36,216 nucleotides of DNA, from contig JALWOP010000450.1 in the NCBI GenBank assembly GCA_027083445.1, forward strand, positions 1 to 36,216. Direction: 5' to 3'. How positions within the stretch are numbered: the first letter of the stretch is position 1; each line of letters opens with the position of its first letter. A model generated the notes under the pieces. That model was not told the DNA's origin. It saw nothing but the letters and a program-made list of their open reading frames with translations, and ran no database searches. This DNA comes from Planctomycetota bacterium. Lineage in GTDB: Bacteria; Planctomycetota; UBA1135; GCA-002686595. This document shows, piece by piece, positions 17,101 through 23,828 of the stretch. A program made the position numbers and the translations under genes.

Positions 17101-17435
17101 GCCTCCCCACCGATCCCGCTGAAGCCCTCACGCTCCTACGAGAGGCCTCGCGCAGTCTCCCGGTCGTCGTCTTCAAGGCCTCCCCCACCTGACCGGTGAG
17201 CCTACGCGCCGAGGCCGAGTTCGATGCCTGGCGCGGGTCCCTCGGGGAGGGACGAGTGCAATCCCATCGTATCGACGTGCTCAGCCAGCGCGCTCTAGCC
17301 CGGGGATTGACCGCGGAGTTGGGCATCGACCACGAGTCTCCCCAAGCCCTCGTCTTCACCGATGGAGAACTCTCGGCCCACGCCAGCCACGCTGATCTGG
17401 TCCAGGCCTGGTTCCGCCAGAAGACCGGCTGTTGA
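17097..17435 (+). CDS. ytxJ: putative selenoprotein: YtxJ-type monothiol bacilliredoxin with in-frame TGA (Sec) at the active site
   Basis: Read from the ATG at 17097 with TGA 17190-17192 as selenocysteine, this is a 112-residue thioredoxin-fold protein. The residues before the TGA are VVVFKASPT and after it PVSLRAEAEFDAW, so Sec32 replaces the Cys of the family's KxSxxCPVS motif. Further family signatures follow in frame: IDVLSQRALARGLTAELGI, then DHESPQALVFTDGELSAHASHADL. YtxJ proteins (known family) are low-molecular-weight-thiol redox proteins linked to bacillithiol, acting on mixed disulfides through that one Cys. The only other Cys is the last residue (C112), a possible resolving thiol. 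Evidence against a plain nonsense mutation: the stop falls exactly on the catalytic codon, both flanks keep frame and conserved residues, and a SECIS-like hairpin follows. A GTG start at 17196 would give 79 residues lacking the first strand and active site. Start and upstream stop overlap (ATGA). Confidence 0.85.
17190..17235 (+). promoter_or_regulatory. Sec codon TGA and candidate bacterial SECIS hairpin
   Basis: After the TGA (17190-17192), CGCGCC (17205-17210) pairs perfectly with GGCGCG (17230-17235), and AGGC (17212-17215) with GCCT (17226-17229). One G (17211) is bulged. The ten-base apical loop (17216-17225, CGAGTTCGAT) contains a GT pair, as bacterial SECIS loops usually do. The loop begins 23 bases after the TGA, within the spacing known for bacterial SECIS elements. 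SelB with Sec-tRNA would bind here. GC-rich coding DNA can form hairpins by chance, so the support is its position and strength together. Confidence 0.65.
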
Positions 17436-17540
17436 ACCCCGATGTTGCACAAGCTCGTCCCGCCAGGCGGCCCCAGAACGCCCCCGGTGGTGACGGCGGT
17501 GCGCAGGCGACCATGAGGGGTGAAGGCTGCCGCGAATGGC

Positions 17541-18245
17541 TCACCAGTTGTGGCGCCGGCTGGTGACCTCCATCAACTTGAAGGGCCCGGGCTGGAAGGC
17601 GTCGTAGACGATGGTGGTCATCTTGAGGGTGTCGGCATCGACGAACTCGATCACCGTGTCGTAGGCCTGACGGATGCCGAGGGATGGATCCTCGGTCACC
17701 CCCGAGAGGGTCGCGGTCGAAGTCGCCTCATCAAAGGTTCCCCGCGCCTCCGTGGAGTAGGTTCCCATCGAGTCGAAACCGACCGAAGTGTACTCACCGC
17801 TGCGGCGGTCGAACCCCAGGTACTGCAGGGACTCCACCGAGTATTCACCCATGCCGGGGAAGGTGAAGGTCGTGCTTCCGCTGATGCGGAGAAAGCGTCC
17901 TCCAACCACCGACTCGTGGGTCATGACCGCCTTGGACTCCAAGGGCGGCTGACCGGGGGCGATCCACATCTTCACCTCGGCATCGAAGGTCCCCGCATAG
18001 GAGGTCAGGCGGGCGTGCTCCTCGCTGGGCTGCGCCAGCTCCATGGCGCGCACCTGCAGAGCCTGGCGCTCCGCGGGATCGAGGTCGATCAGGTTGCGCA
18101 GCGCCTGCTCGGGCTTGGCCTGCCCCGGTTTGACCTGTTCAGGCCTGGGCTGCTCGGGCTTGGGCTCGTCCTGTCGGGCGCTTCCGCGGGCGGTAAGAAG
18201 AAGCAGGGCCGGGGTCAGGAGAGCGAAGGGGAGGAGGTAGCGCAT
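17541..18245 (-). CDS. DUF1579 family secreted protein
   Basis: This exported protein has 234 residues. The signal peptide is MRYLLPFALLTPALLLLTARG. A low-complexity linker of Pro-Glu-Gln-Lys/Arg units follows (EPKPEQPRPEQVKPGQAKPE). Residues about 75-234 match the DUF1579 pattern: EEHARLTSYAGTFDAEVKMW near the start, VVGGRFLRIS, the YLGFDRRSGEYTSVGFDSMG core, then a C-terminal VTSRRHNW. DUF1579 proteins form small lipocalin-like beta barrels and are abundant in Planctomycetota; their function is unknown. The ATG at 18245 is preferred over a TTG at 18254. A TATCCT hexamer (18278-18283, minus strand) lies 32 bases upstream. It converges on the selenoprotein gene with 105 bases between, in which I see no clear terminator. 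Confidence 0.85.
   Translation of the reverse strand: MRYLLPFALLTPALLLLTARGSARQDEPKPEQPRPEQVKPGQAKPEQALRNLIDLDPAERQALQVRAMELAQPSEEHARLTSYAGTFDAEVKMWIAPGQPPLESKAVMTHESVVGGRFLRISGSTTFTFPGMGEYSVESLQYLGFDRRSGEYTSVGFDSMGTYSTEARGTFDEATSTATLSGVTEDPSLGIRQAYDTVIEFVDADTLKMTTIVYDAFQPGPFKLMEVTSRRHNW
18095..18170 (-). repeat. degenerate Pro-Glu-Gln-(Lys/Arg) coding repeat
   Basis: Within the DUF1579 gene, a short unit encoding variants of KPEQ/RPEQ/KPGQ recurs about five times in succession, seen as alternating GGGCTTGG, GGTTTGAC and GGCCTGGG blocks on the plus strand. It encodes an extended polar linker between the signal peptide and the domain, and its length could vary between strains. Confidence 0.55.
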
Positions 18246-18307
18246 GGTCGTCAAGGAGTGGGAAAGGGAGCCGCTCGAGGATAGCCGGGGCCCGGGGTAG
18301 CTGGGGT

Positions 18308-19489
18308 TCAGGGAGCGTATGCGGCAGCGGCGGCGGCCAGGGGATCACCGCCGACGGCCCATTCCTGGGCCTCGAGCGCCTCGCGCAGGGCGGCGAGGCA
18401 GAGGGTCACGTTGCGCCGTGTGGAGCCCGCGCCCATCAAGCCGATGCGCCAGGTGTTGCCCTGCATCGGACCGAGTCCGCCCCCGATCTCCATGCCGTAA
18501 CGCTCCAGGAGGTGGCGACGCACCTTTCCGTCGTCGACGCCGTCTGGAATGGCCACGGCGGTCAGGGGCGCCAAGCGCTCGCTCGGAGAGACGCGCAGTT
18601 CCAGCCCCATCGCCTCGAGCCCCGCCACCAGGGCGGCGGCATTCCGGGCATGACGTGCGGCGCGCTCCTCGAGCCCCTCCTCGAGCACGAGCCTGAGGGC
18701 CTCGTGCAGACCGAAGAGCATGTTGATCGGTGCCGTGTGGTGGTAGGCCCGCCCTCCCCCTCCGTCGGCGAACCAGTACTCCGCAATCATCGAGAGGTCC
18801 AGGTACCAGCTCTGTACCGGCTGTTTGCGCGCGGCAAGTCGATCGCAGGCGCGGGAGCTGAAGGAGATGGGGGCCAAGCCCGGAGGGCAAGAGAGGCATT
18901 TCTGGGTCCCCGAATAGGCCGCGTCCACGCCCCACTCGTCGAGGGCCAGTCGATAGCCCCCCAGGGAGGTTACGCAGTCGACCAGAAGGAGCGCGCCCAC
19001 CTCGCTGGCCACCTCTCGCAGGGGGGCGAGATCCTGCAGCGCTCCGGTGGAGGTTTCCGCATGGACAGCGGCGACCACGGCGTATTCCCCCTCCGCGGCG
19101 CTGCGCAGATCCTCGGCACGGAAGGTCCTCCCCCACTCCACGTGCGCTTCGGTCACCTGCGCCCCCAGCCGGCGCGCCACCTCGGCCATACGCGTCCCAA
19201 AGACCCCATTGATCGCGACCAGAATCCGATCCCCGGGCTCGAGAAGATTGACCAGACAGGTCTCCATGCCCGCGCTGCCCGTGCCCGACATCGGAATCGT
19301 GAGCCGGTTCTCGGTACCAAAGACCTCCCGCAACATCGCGCAGACCTGGTCCATGACCTCCAGGAAGGCCGGGTCCAGGTGACCGATGGTCGGAGCCGCC
19401 AGGGCACGTAGGACCGAGGGAGCAACGTCGGACGGTCCGGGACCGAGGAGGATCCGAGTGGGCGTCTCGAGAGGCGCGGGGTGGTTCAT
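18308..19489 (-). CDS. class V PLP aminotransferase, alanine-glyoxylate / serine-pyruvate type
   Basis: This cytoplasmic pyridoxal-phosphate enzyme of 393 residues has the hallmarks of the alanine-glyoxylate aminotransferase group: [17 protein letters not shown] at the N-terminus, [42 protein letters not shown] with the cofactor Asp, and the Schiff-base Lys K197 in [13 protein letters not shown]. The C-terminus has [18 protein letters not shown], the usual substrate-carboxylate Arg region. It would transfer an amino group from alanine or serine to glyoxylate (family knowledge; exact donor undetermined). The ATG at 19489 ([20 protein letters not shown]) fits the family N-terminus; the frame is open to a TTG at 19525. 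The neighbours do not suggest a pathway. Confidence 0.93.
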   Translation of the reverse strand: MNHPAPLETPTRILLGPGPSDVAPSVLRALAAPTIGHLDPAFLEVMDQVCAMLREVFGTENRLTIPMSGTGSAGMETCLVNLLEPGDRILVAINGVFGTRMAEVARRLGAQVTEAHVEWGRTFRAEDLRSAAEGEYAVVAAVHAETSTGALQDLAPLREVASEVGALLLVDCVTSLGGYRLALDEWGVDAAYSGTQKCLSCPPGLAPISFSSRACDRLAARKQPVQSWYLDLSMIAEYWFADGGGGRAYHHTAPINMLFGLHEALRLVLEEGLEERAARHARNAAALVAGLEAMGLELRVSPSERLAPLTAVAIPDGVDDGKVRRHLLERYGMEIGGGLGPMQGNTWRIGLMGAGSTRRNVTLCLAALREALEAQEWAVGGDPLAAAAAAYAP

Positions 19490-19515
19490 GCAGCGGAGAA
19501 TGACCCCCAGCCAGA

Positions 19516-19550
19516 CAGGGGTCAAGCCGCCGGGCAGGGGTCAAGCCGCC
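19516..19550. repeat. 16-bp direct repeat, period 19
   Basis: CAGGGGTCAAGCCGCC occurs at 19516-19531 and again, perfectly, at 19535-19550, in the 62-base gap upstream of the aminotransferase ATG and just after the stop of the small orphan gene. It could be an operator for the aminotransferase or simply a slippage duplication; I cannot decide. Confidence 0.5.
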
Positions 19551-19551
19551 T

Positions 19552-19932
19552 TCAGAGCGCTGGCAGGCGATAGAGCAGGGCCGGTTCCAAGCTGCCGTTG
19601 CCTTCGAAGGTACGCGGCCAGGGAGTCCGGCGACGCGCCACGGCGCGGGCATACTGCCGGGGCTCCTCGTGGTCGGGTTCGAGAGCCCAGAGATCGAGGG
19701 GCTGAAGCCCCTGCTCCGCTACCCGGCTGCTCTCCCAGGCATCGAGGAGCCGGGCAAGACCTGCCCGAAGGTCCGGACCGAACTCGGCCAAGCTGATGAC
19801 CAGGGCCCACTGGCCGCGGGTCGGCCGCAGGCGACGCCAGTAACAGGCGACCACGTTGAGGCGGTCGCGTTCCATGGCTTCCAGGAGGCAGTTGCCCGCT
19901 TCGACACGCTGGGGAGGGAGTAGGGAGTCCAT
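19552..19932 (-). CDS. small protein of unknown function
   Basis: This is a 126-residue protein that I do not recognise. It starts MDSLLPPQRVEAGNCLLEAM, has no signal peptide or membrane segment, and is rich in Leu, Arg and Ala, with predicted helices (RLNVVACYWRRLRP, GQWALVISLAEFGPDLRAGL). The frame is open upstream to 20097, but that part is Arg/Gly/Pro-rich and mostly antisense to the end of the HEAT gene's neighbourhood, so the ATG at 19932 is taken. It lies between the HEAT gene (68 bases upstream) and the aminotransferase gene on the same strand. A competing frame at 19541-20083 looks less protein-like. Confidence 0.5.
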   Translation of the reverse strand: MDSLLPPQRVEAGNCLLEAMERDRLNVVACYWRRLRPTRGQWALVISLAEFGPDLRAGLARLLDAWESSRVAEQGLQPLDLWALEPDHEEPRQYARAVARRRTPWPRTFEGNGSLEPALLYRLPAL

Positions 19933-20000
19933 ACGGCCACGAGACCCCCTCACCCCCGGATCGGTTGCGTTGGGAATGGAGGAAAAAGAGCCCGGGCCCC

Positions 20001-21404
20001 TCAGCGGCTCGCGGGGGGGGTGCCCACGCTGCGACGCTCCTCGTAGGCGCGCGCGCGATCCAGGGCTCGCCACTCCTTGCCATGCGCGCGCCACCACTCC
20101 AGCCAGGCCCGTGGATCGTTGCCCAGCCTCTGGCCCGTAAGCTGACGCAGGGCCGTCATCGTGCGCCGCAGTTCGACCACCTCGGTCATCTGGACGGTGG
20201 TACGCACGTCGAAGGAGACGCCTGAGGCCTGCACCGCCACGATTGGATCCGCCACCGACGCAGCCTGCGCGATCTCCAGGTCGTAATCCATGACATAGGC
20301 GGTCTGCAGGCCGGCAAAGAGGTTGGCGCGCGTTCCGGTATTCGCACCACTGCCGCCTCCCAGGGACGAAGCTCTCCTCGACAGATGGAGCATGAGGGGC
20401 TCAACCGCCGCCTCGAAACCCAGGTTCCCGAGCATCTCCGCGGCATTGGCGCGGACCGCTCCGTTTGGGTTCTCGAGGCCGCTAATGACCGGCAACAACA
20501 CCCCTACGTCACCCTCATCCCGCAGTGCGGCGGCCGCACTCCCGCGTACGTCGCTCCAGCTATCGAGCAGTCCACGCCGGACGAGAGCCCGGCCGAGAGC
20601 CCGGCCGAGAGCTCTGTCGGTCAGGCTGGAATAGAGCCGCCCCAGAGCGAAGGCGGCGAAGGCGCGTCGATGGTGCGATGGAGCGGTGAGTTCCCTCTCC
20701 AAGACCGCGCGTAGATCCAGTCTCCCCATGTAGTCCCGCAGGGCTTGGACGGCGACCTCTCGCCAGGCCGGCGAAGCGCCGGCACCGGCAAGCAGGGTCT
20801 CCTCGAGGGCTAGGGCCGGGTTGCCCCGGGCCTGCGAGGAGAGCTCGATCGGAACGCGCTCCTGCGCCAGCAGGGCGCGCACGCCCGCCGTATCCTTCGT
20901 CTCGGCCAGAATGCGATCGAGTTCCGCCACGGCCTCGGGGTAGAGACCGGCTGCGATCATCCAGCGGGCGAGTTCTTCCCGATGGCGCGGGTCGCGGTCG
21001 GGTAGATCCCGGCGCAGGGCCTCGGCCTGGGCCTGCACATCACGCAAGAGCCGAGCCCGACGGACCTCGACCGACAGGTCGCGCCAACCCCGGTGGTCGC
21101 GCACCTGCCAGATCCCCTCGGCGGTACGGCGGCTGCGGACTCGCAGAATCTCTCCCGAACCCAGGGTCAGGAGGCGCCGACGATCTGGATCCTGGAGCCT
21201 TGGCTCTTGGGAATGCATGGCCCCGATCGGGGCACTACCGACCTGGAACCCGCTCCCTCCCCGCTCTTCCTGGGCGTGGATCGGCGGTGCCGCAGCCACC
21301 CAGCCGGCGGTACAGAGCAGGAAGGTCAGGGCGCTCCTTCCGAGGCTCCCGCGTCCAAGGAGCGTGCCAAGAGGGAAACGACAGAAACTCGGTTTGGGGT
21401 CCAT
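20001..21404 (-). CDS. secreted HEAT-repeat protein
   Basis: This 467-residue protein has a long basic N-terminus followed by a hydrophobic segment and a likely cleavage site (SALTFLLCTAGWVAAAPPIHAQ). A conserved region with GSGEILRVRSRRTAEG comes first. Helical repeats from about residue 180 include clear HEAT/PBS-type units (DSWSDVRGSAAAALRDEGD, ENPNGAVRANAAEMLGNLGF). The C-terminal part has DVRTTVQMTEVVELRRTM, then LTGQRLGNDPRAWLEWW (about 420-436), a motif shared with the VWA protein at 1059-2624. HEAT solenoids bind proteins; the partner is unknown. TAGATT, fitting TANNNT, lies 8 bases before the ATG. Confidence 0.85.
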   Translation of the reverse strand: MDPKPSFCRFPLGTLLGRGSLGRSALTFLLCTAGWVAAAPPIHAQEERGGSGFQVGSAPIGAMHSQEPRLQDPDRRRLLTLGSGEILRVRSRRTAEGIWQVRDHRGWRDLSVEVRRARLLRDVQAQAEALRRDLPDRDPRHREELARWMIAAGLYPEAVAELDRILAETKDTAGVRALLAQERVPIELSSQARGNPALALEETLLAGAGASPAWREVAVQALRDYMGRLDLRAVLERELTAPSHHRRAFAAFALGRLYSSLTDRALGRALGRALVRRGLLDSWSDVRGSAAAALRDEGDVGVLLPVISGLENPNGAVRANAAEMLGNLGFEAAVEPLMLHLSRRASSLGGGSGANTGTRANLFAGLQTAYVMDYDLEIAQAASVADPIVAVQASGVSFDVRTTVQMTEVVELRRTMTALRQLTGQRLGNDPRAWLEWWRAHGKEWRALDRARAYEERRSVGTPPASR

Positions 21405-21412
21405 GGATCGAC

Positions 21413-21418
21413 AATCTA
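21413..21418 (-). promoter_or_regulatory. candidate -10 element (TAGATT), leaderless-type, for the HEAT gene
   Basis: On the minus strand TAGATT ends 8 bases before the ATG at 21404. It fits TANNNT, and no ribosome-binding site lies between it and the start codon, consistent with a leaderless mRNA. Confidence 0.4.
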
Positions 21419-21505
21419 TGCAGCGGCCCGGAGCCCCGGCCGGCCCCCACCGGTAGGCATCTCTTCCATCGGGTCTATCACCACCCCCCGATCCCGTTGC
21501 TGGAA

Positions 21506-21541
21506 AAGGGGAAAAAGTCCCCTTCAGGGGCTCCGAGCCCC
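21506..21541 (-). terminator. candidate terminator hairpins after the DPP-IV type peptidase gene
   Basis: Two inverted repeats lie just past the stop codon at 21555. GGGGCTCCGAGCCCC is at 21527-21541. AAGGGGA (21506-21512) pairs with TCCCCTT (21518-21524) around a five-base loop. On the minus strand the second stem ends in CCCCTTTTCC, a weak T-run. Position and orientation suit a terminator for the peptidase gene. Confidence 0.5.
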
Positions 21542-21554
21542 AGGGAATGCCCGG

Positions 21555-23753
21555 TCAGCGAGAGCCGGACCCCACCGCCTGCTCGAAGGCCCGCCCCACC
21601 TGCTCCTCGGCCGTCACCGGTCGCAGGTGCTCGCGGATCAGCCGCCACTCGGTCCGGCGTGCATGCCAGCGCTGCTCGCGATTGTGGATGCCGTGTCGGG
21701 ATTGGGGGTAGACCATCATCGACCAGCTATCCTTGCCGGCCAACTGCAGGGCGTAGGCCATCTGCATCAGGTTCTCCACGTGCACATTGTCGTCCATGAC
21801 CCCGTGGTGCATGTGCAGGAAACCCGAGAGGCTGCCGGCGTGCTCCAGACAGGAGCTGCGCTGGTACCCATCCGGGTTGCGGTCGGGTGTCGACATGTAG
21901 CGCTCGGTGTAGATCGTGTCGTACATCCGCCAGTCGTAGACCCCGCCGCCGGCGATCCCGAGGGCGAAACGGTCCGAAGCGAGGAGCGCGTAGGCGGTCA
22001 TGAAGCCGCCATAGCTGTAACCGGTGATGCCCACGCGGCTCCCGTCGGCCCAGGGATGCGCACAGAGCCAGTCGACGGCATCCTCCAGATCGGCGAGTTC
22101 GCGAACGCCGAGTTCCTTGTAGCAGGAACCGATCACCGCATGACCCTTGCCGCTGGCACTGCGAACGTTGACCTGCAGACAGACGATGCCGTTCTCGGCC
22201 AGGAACTGAGGCCAGGGATCCGAGTTCCAACGATTGCGTACCGAAGGGGCATCCGGGCCCGAGTAGGTCATCAGCCAGACCGGATGAGGTTCGCTTGCGT
22301 CAAAGGGCAGGGGCCGCAGGACCGCGGCATCCAACGGGAAACCGTCGCGTGCTTCGATGCGCACGACCTCCCAATCCGCGCGCGGGTAGCCCTGGGCGAC
22401 GGCCTCGCATTCGGGTGCGGTCGCCAGGCGATCGAGCAGGTCCCCGTCTGCATCGCAGAGCCGGACCTCCTCGGGCATGTCGAGAGCCGAGACGCGATCG
22501 AGCAGGTAACGCCCATCGGCACTGAATTGCACCCGGTGGGTCCCCCGGCCACGAGTCAGCCGAGTGAAGCCCTTGCCGTCGAGCCCGACGCGGTAGAGGT
22601 TGCGATCGATCGCCCCGTCGGCGCTCGAGTGGAAGTAGACCTGGCCCGCCTGCTCATCGACGCGGACGATGTCGCGCAGGGACCACTCCCCGGAGGTGAG
22701 AGCCCCCACCAACTTCCAGTCGGGGGAGTAGTGGTAGAGATGCTCGTATCCACTGCGAGCACTGATCCACAGAAAGCTCCCGTCCTCGAGCCAATGGGGC
22801 ATGGCGGGACGCTCCACCCAGGTCTCCGACCGCTCTTGAATCCGAGTCTCGTAGCGCCCGGTCTCGGGGTCGGCGACGTTGACGTCACACCAGGTTTGGA
22901 TGCGATCTTGCACCATGAAGAGCAACCGACCCCGGGGAGTCCAACCGACACGCACGATGAGTGGCTCCGCATCGGCATAGTTCGATAGATCGACCCAGAC
23001 CACCTGTCCGTCCGCGGCTCGAGCGATGCCCAGGGAGACCACCGGGTTGGGATCCCCCGCGAGCGGATAGTTGGTGACCTCGGGTTTGACGCGGAAGGTC
23101 TCCTTCTCGATATGGTCGACGAGCGTGAATTCGTGCACCGGCGACTCATCCAGGGAGAGGAAGGCGGCGTAGCGCCCGTCGGGTGAGAGCCATGAGCCGC
23201 GGAAATCCCCGCGGCCGTAGAGCTCTTCCTGGTAGACCCAATCGAGCTTGCCATTCAAGCGCTCGGGGCTCCCGTCCTCGGTCACGCGGCTCACCCGGGC
23301 GGTGGCCATGTCGACCAGATAGAGATCGTTCCCGCTTACCCACGAAGCGGTGGCGCCGTTCTCGGAGAGGGCGACCAGCTCACGGGGAGTCTCGGGATCA
23401 CCCAGTAGCTCGGTCACCCGTGCAGCCGCACTGGCCTCGTGCGGGGGATGGGGTTTTTCGGGCTCCGTCCGCGCCTCCGGCGCGGGCACCCGCTCCAGGG
23501 TGGTGAGGTCGACCCAGACCGCATCGTCCCCCTTCCCGATGACGACGTGCTTCCCATCCACGCTGAACTCCACCTTCGGCGCTCGGCGAGCGAAGCTGGG
23601 TGCCTTCCCTCGTCCGGAGGCCTGTTCGAGGGTCAGGGTGTGAGCCGGAGTCGGCTTGGGGAGCTCTTGGCCCGAGGCCAGGGAGAGCGCCAGAAGCGAG
23701 AGCGGGTAGATGGGGGTACGAATCACGGTTGCCTTCGCGGTGCCTTGGAGCAT
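21555..23753 (-). CDS. S9 family prolyl oligopeptidase, dipeptidyl peptidase IV type
   Basis: This exported serine peptidase has 732 residues. After a signal peptide (IYPLSLLALSLASG) comes an eight-bladed-propeller DPP-IV N-terminal domain, with LDWVYQEELYGRGDFRGSW carrying the Glu pair that binds the substrate amino terminus. The alpha/beta-hydrolase catalytic domain follows from about residue 480: S580 in GYSYGGF, D654 in VMDDNVH and H687 in SRHGI. It should cleave dipeptides, preferably X-Pro or X-Ala, from peptide N-termini outside the cytoplasm. The ATG at 23753 is chosen over a GTG at 23759 because a TATGCT element lies 8 bases upstream of it. It is divergent from the dehydrogenase fusion gene. 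Confidence 0.94.
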   Translation of the reverse strand: MLQGTAKATVIRTPIYPLSLLALSLASGQELPKPTPAHTLTLEQASGRGKAPSFARRAPKVEFSVDGKHVVIGKGDDAVWVDLTTLERVPAPEARTEPEKPHPPHEASAAARVTELLGDPETPRELVALSENGATASWVSGNDLYLVDMATARVSRVTEDGSPERLNGKLDWVYQEELYGRGDFRGSWLSPDGRYAAFLSLDESPVHEFTLVDHIEKETFRVKPEVTNYPLAGDPNPVVSLGIARAADGQVVWVDLSNYADAEPLIVRVGWTPRGRLLFMVQDRIQTWCDVNVADPETGRYETRIQERSETWVERPAMPHWLEDGSFLWISARSGYEHLYHYSPDWKLVGALTSGEWSLRDIVRVDEQAGQVYFHSSADGAIDRNLYRVGLDGKGFTRLTRGRGTHRVQFSADGRYLLDRVSALDMPEEVRLCDADGDLLDRLATAPECEAVAQGYPRADWEVVRIEARDGFPLDAAVLRPLPFDASEPHPVWLMTYSGPDAPSVRNRWNSDPWPQFLAENGIVCLQVNVRSASGKGHAVIGSCYKELGVRELADLEDAVDWLCAHPWADGSRVGITGYSYGGFMTAYALLASDRFALGIAGGGVYDWRMYDTIYTERYMSTPDRNPDGYQRSSCLEHAGSLSGFLHMHHGVMDDNVHVENLMQMAYALQLAGKDSWSMMVYPQSRHGIHNREQRWHARRTEWRLIREHLRPVTAEEQVGRAFEQAVGSGSR

Positions 23754-23761
23754 GAGCACTC

Positions 23762-23767
23762 AGCATA
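23762..23767 (-). promoter_or_regulatory. candidate -10 element (TATGCT) for the S9 peptidase
   Basis: GCTATGCT on the minus strand ends 8 bases before the ATG at 23753, consistent with a leaderless transcript. It lies about 50 bases from the opposing TATTCT element, forming a compact divergent promoter region. Confidence 0.45.
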
Positions 23768-23816
23768 GCGGCTGCCCCGGCCCACCTGCGTACGGGTCCG
23801 GTCAGGAGCCACGCGC

Positions 23817-23822
23817 TATTCT
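23817..23822 (+). promoter_or_regulatory. candidate -10 element (TATTCT) for the dehydrogenase fusion gene
   Basis: GCTATTCT ends 6 bases before the ATG at 23829, with no Shine-Dalgarno between. It mirrors the GCTATGCT of the divergent gene. Confidence 0.45.
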
Positions 23823-23828
23823 GAGCCC

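Noticed and set aside
17196-17435. A 79-residue gene starting at GTG 17196
   Set aside because: It would start two codons after the TGA and lack the first strand and active site of a thioredoxin fold, although conserved family sequence continues in frame upstream to the ATG at 17097.
17097-17435. ytxJ as a simple nonsense pseudogene
   Set aside because: The only disruption is a TGA at exactly the catalytic Cys codon; the rest is intact and a SECIS-like hairpin follows. It remains the main alternative if the genome lacks Sec machinery.
21093-22988. 631-residue open frame on the plus strand
   Set aside because: It spans the antisense of the HEAT and S9 peptidase genes and the gap between them, with no protein-like features.
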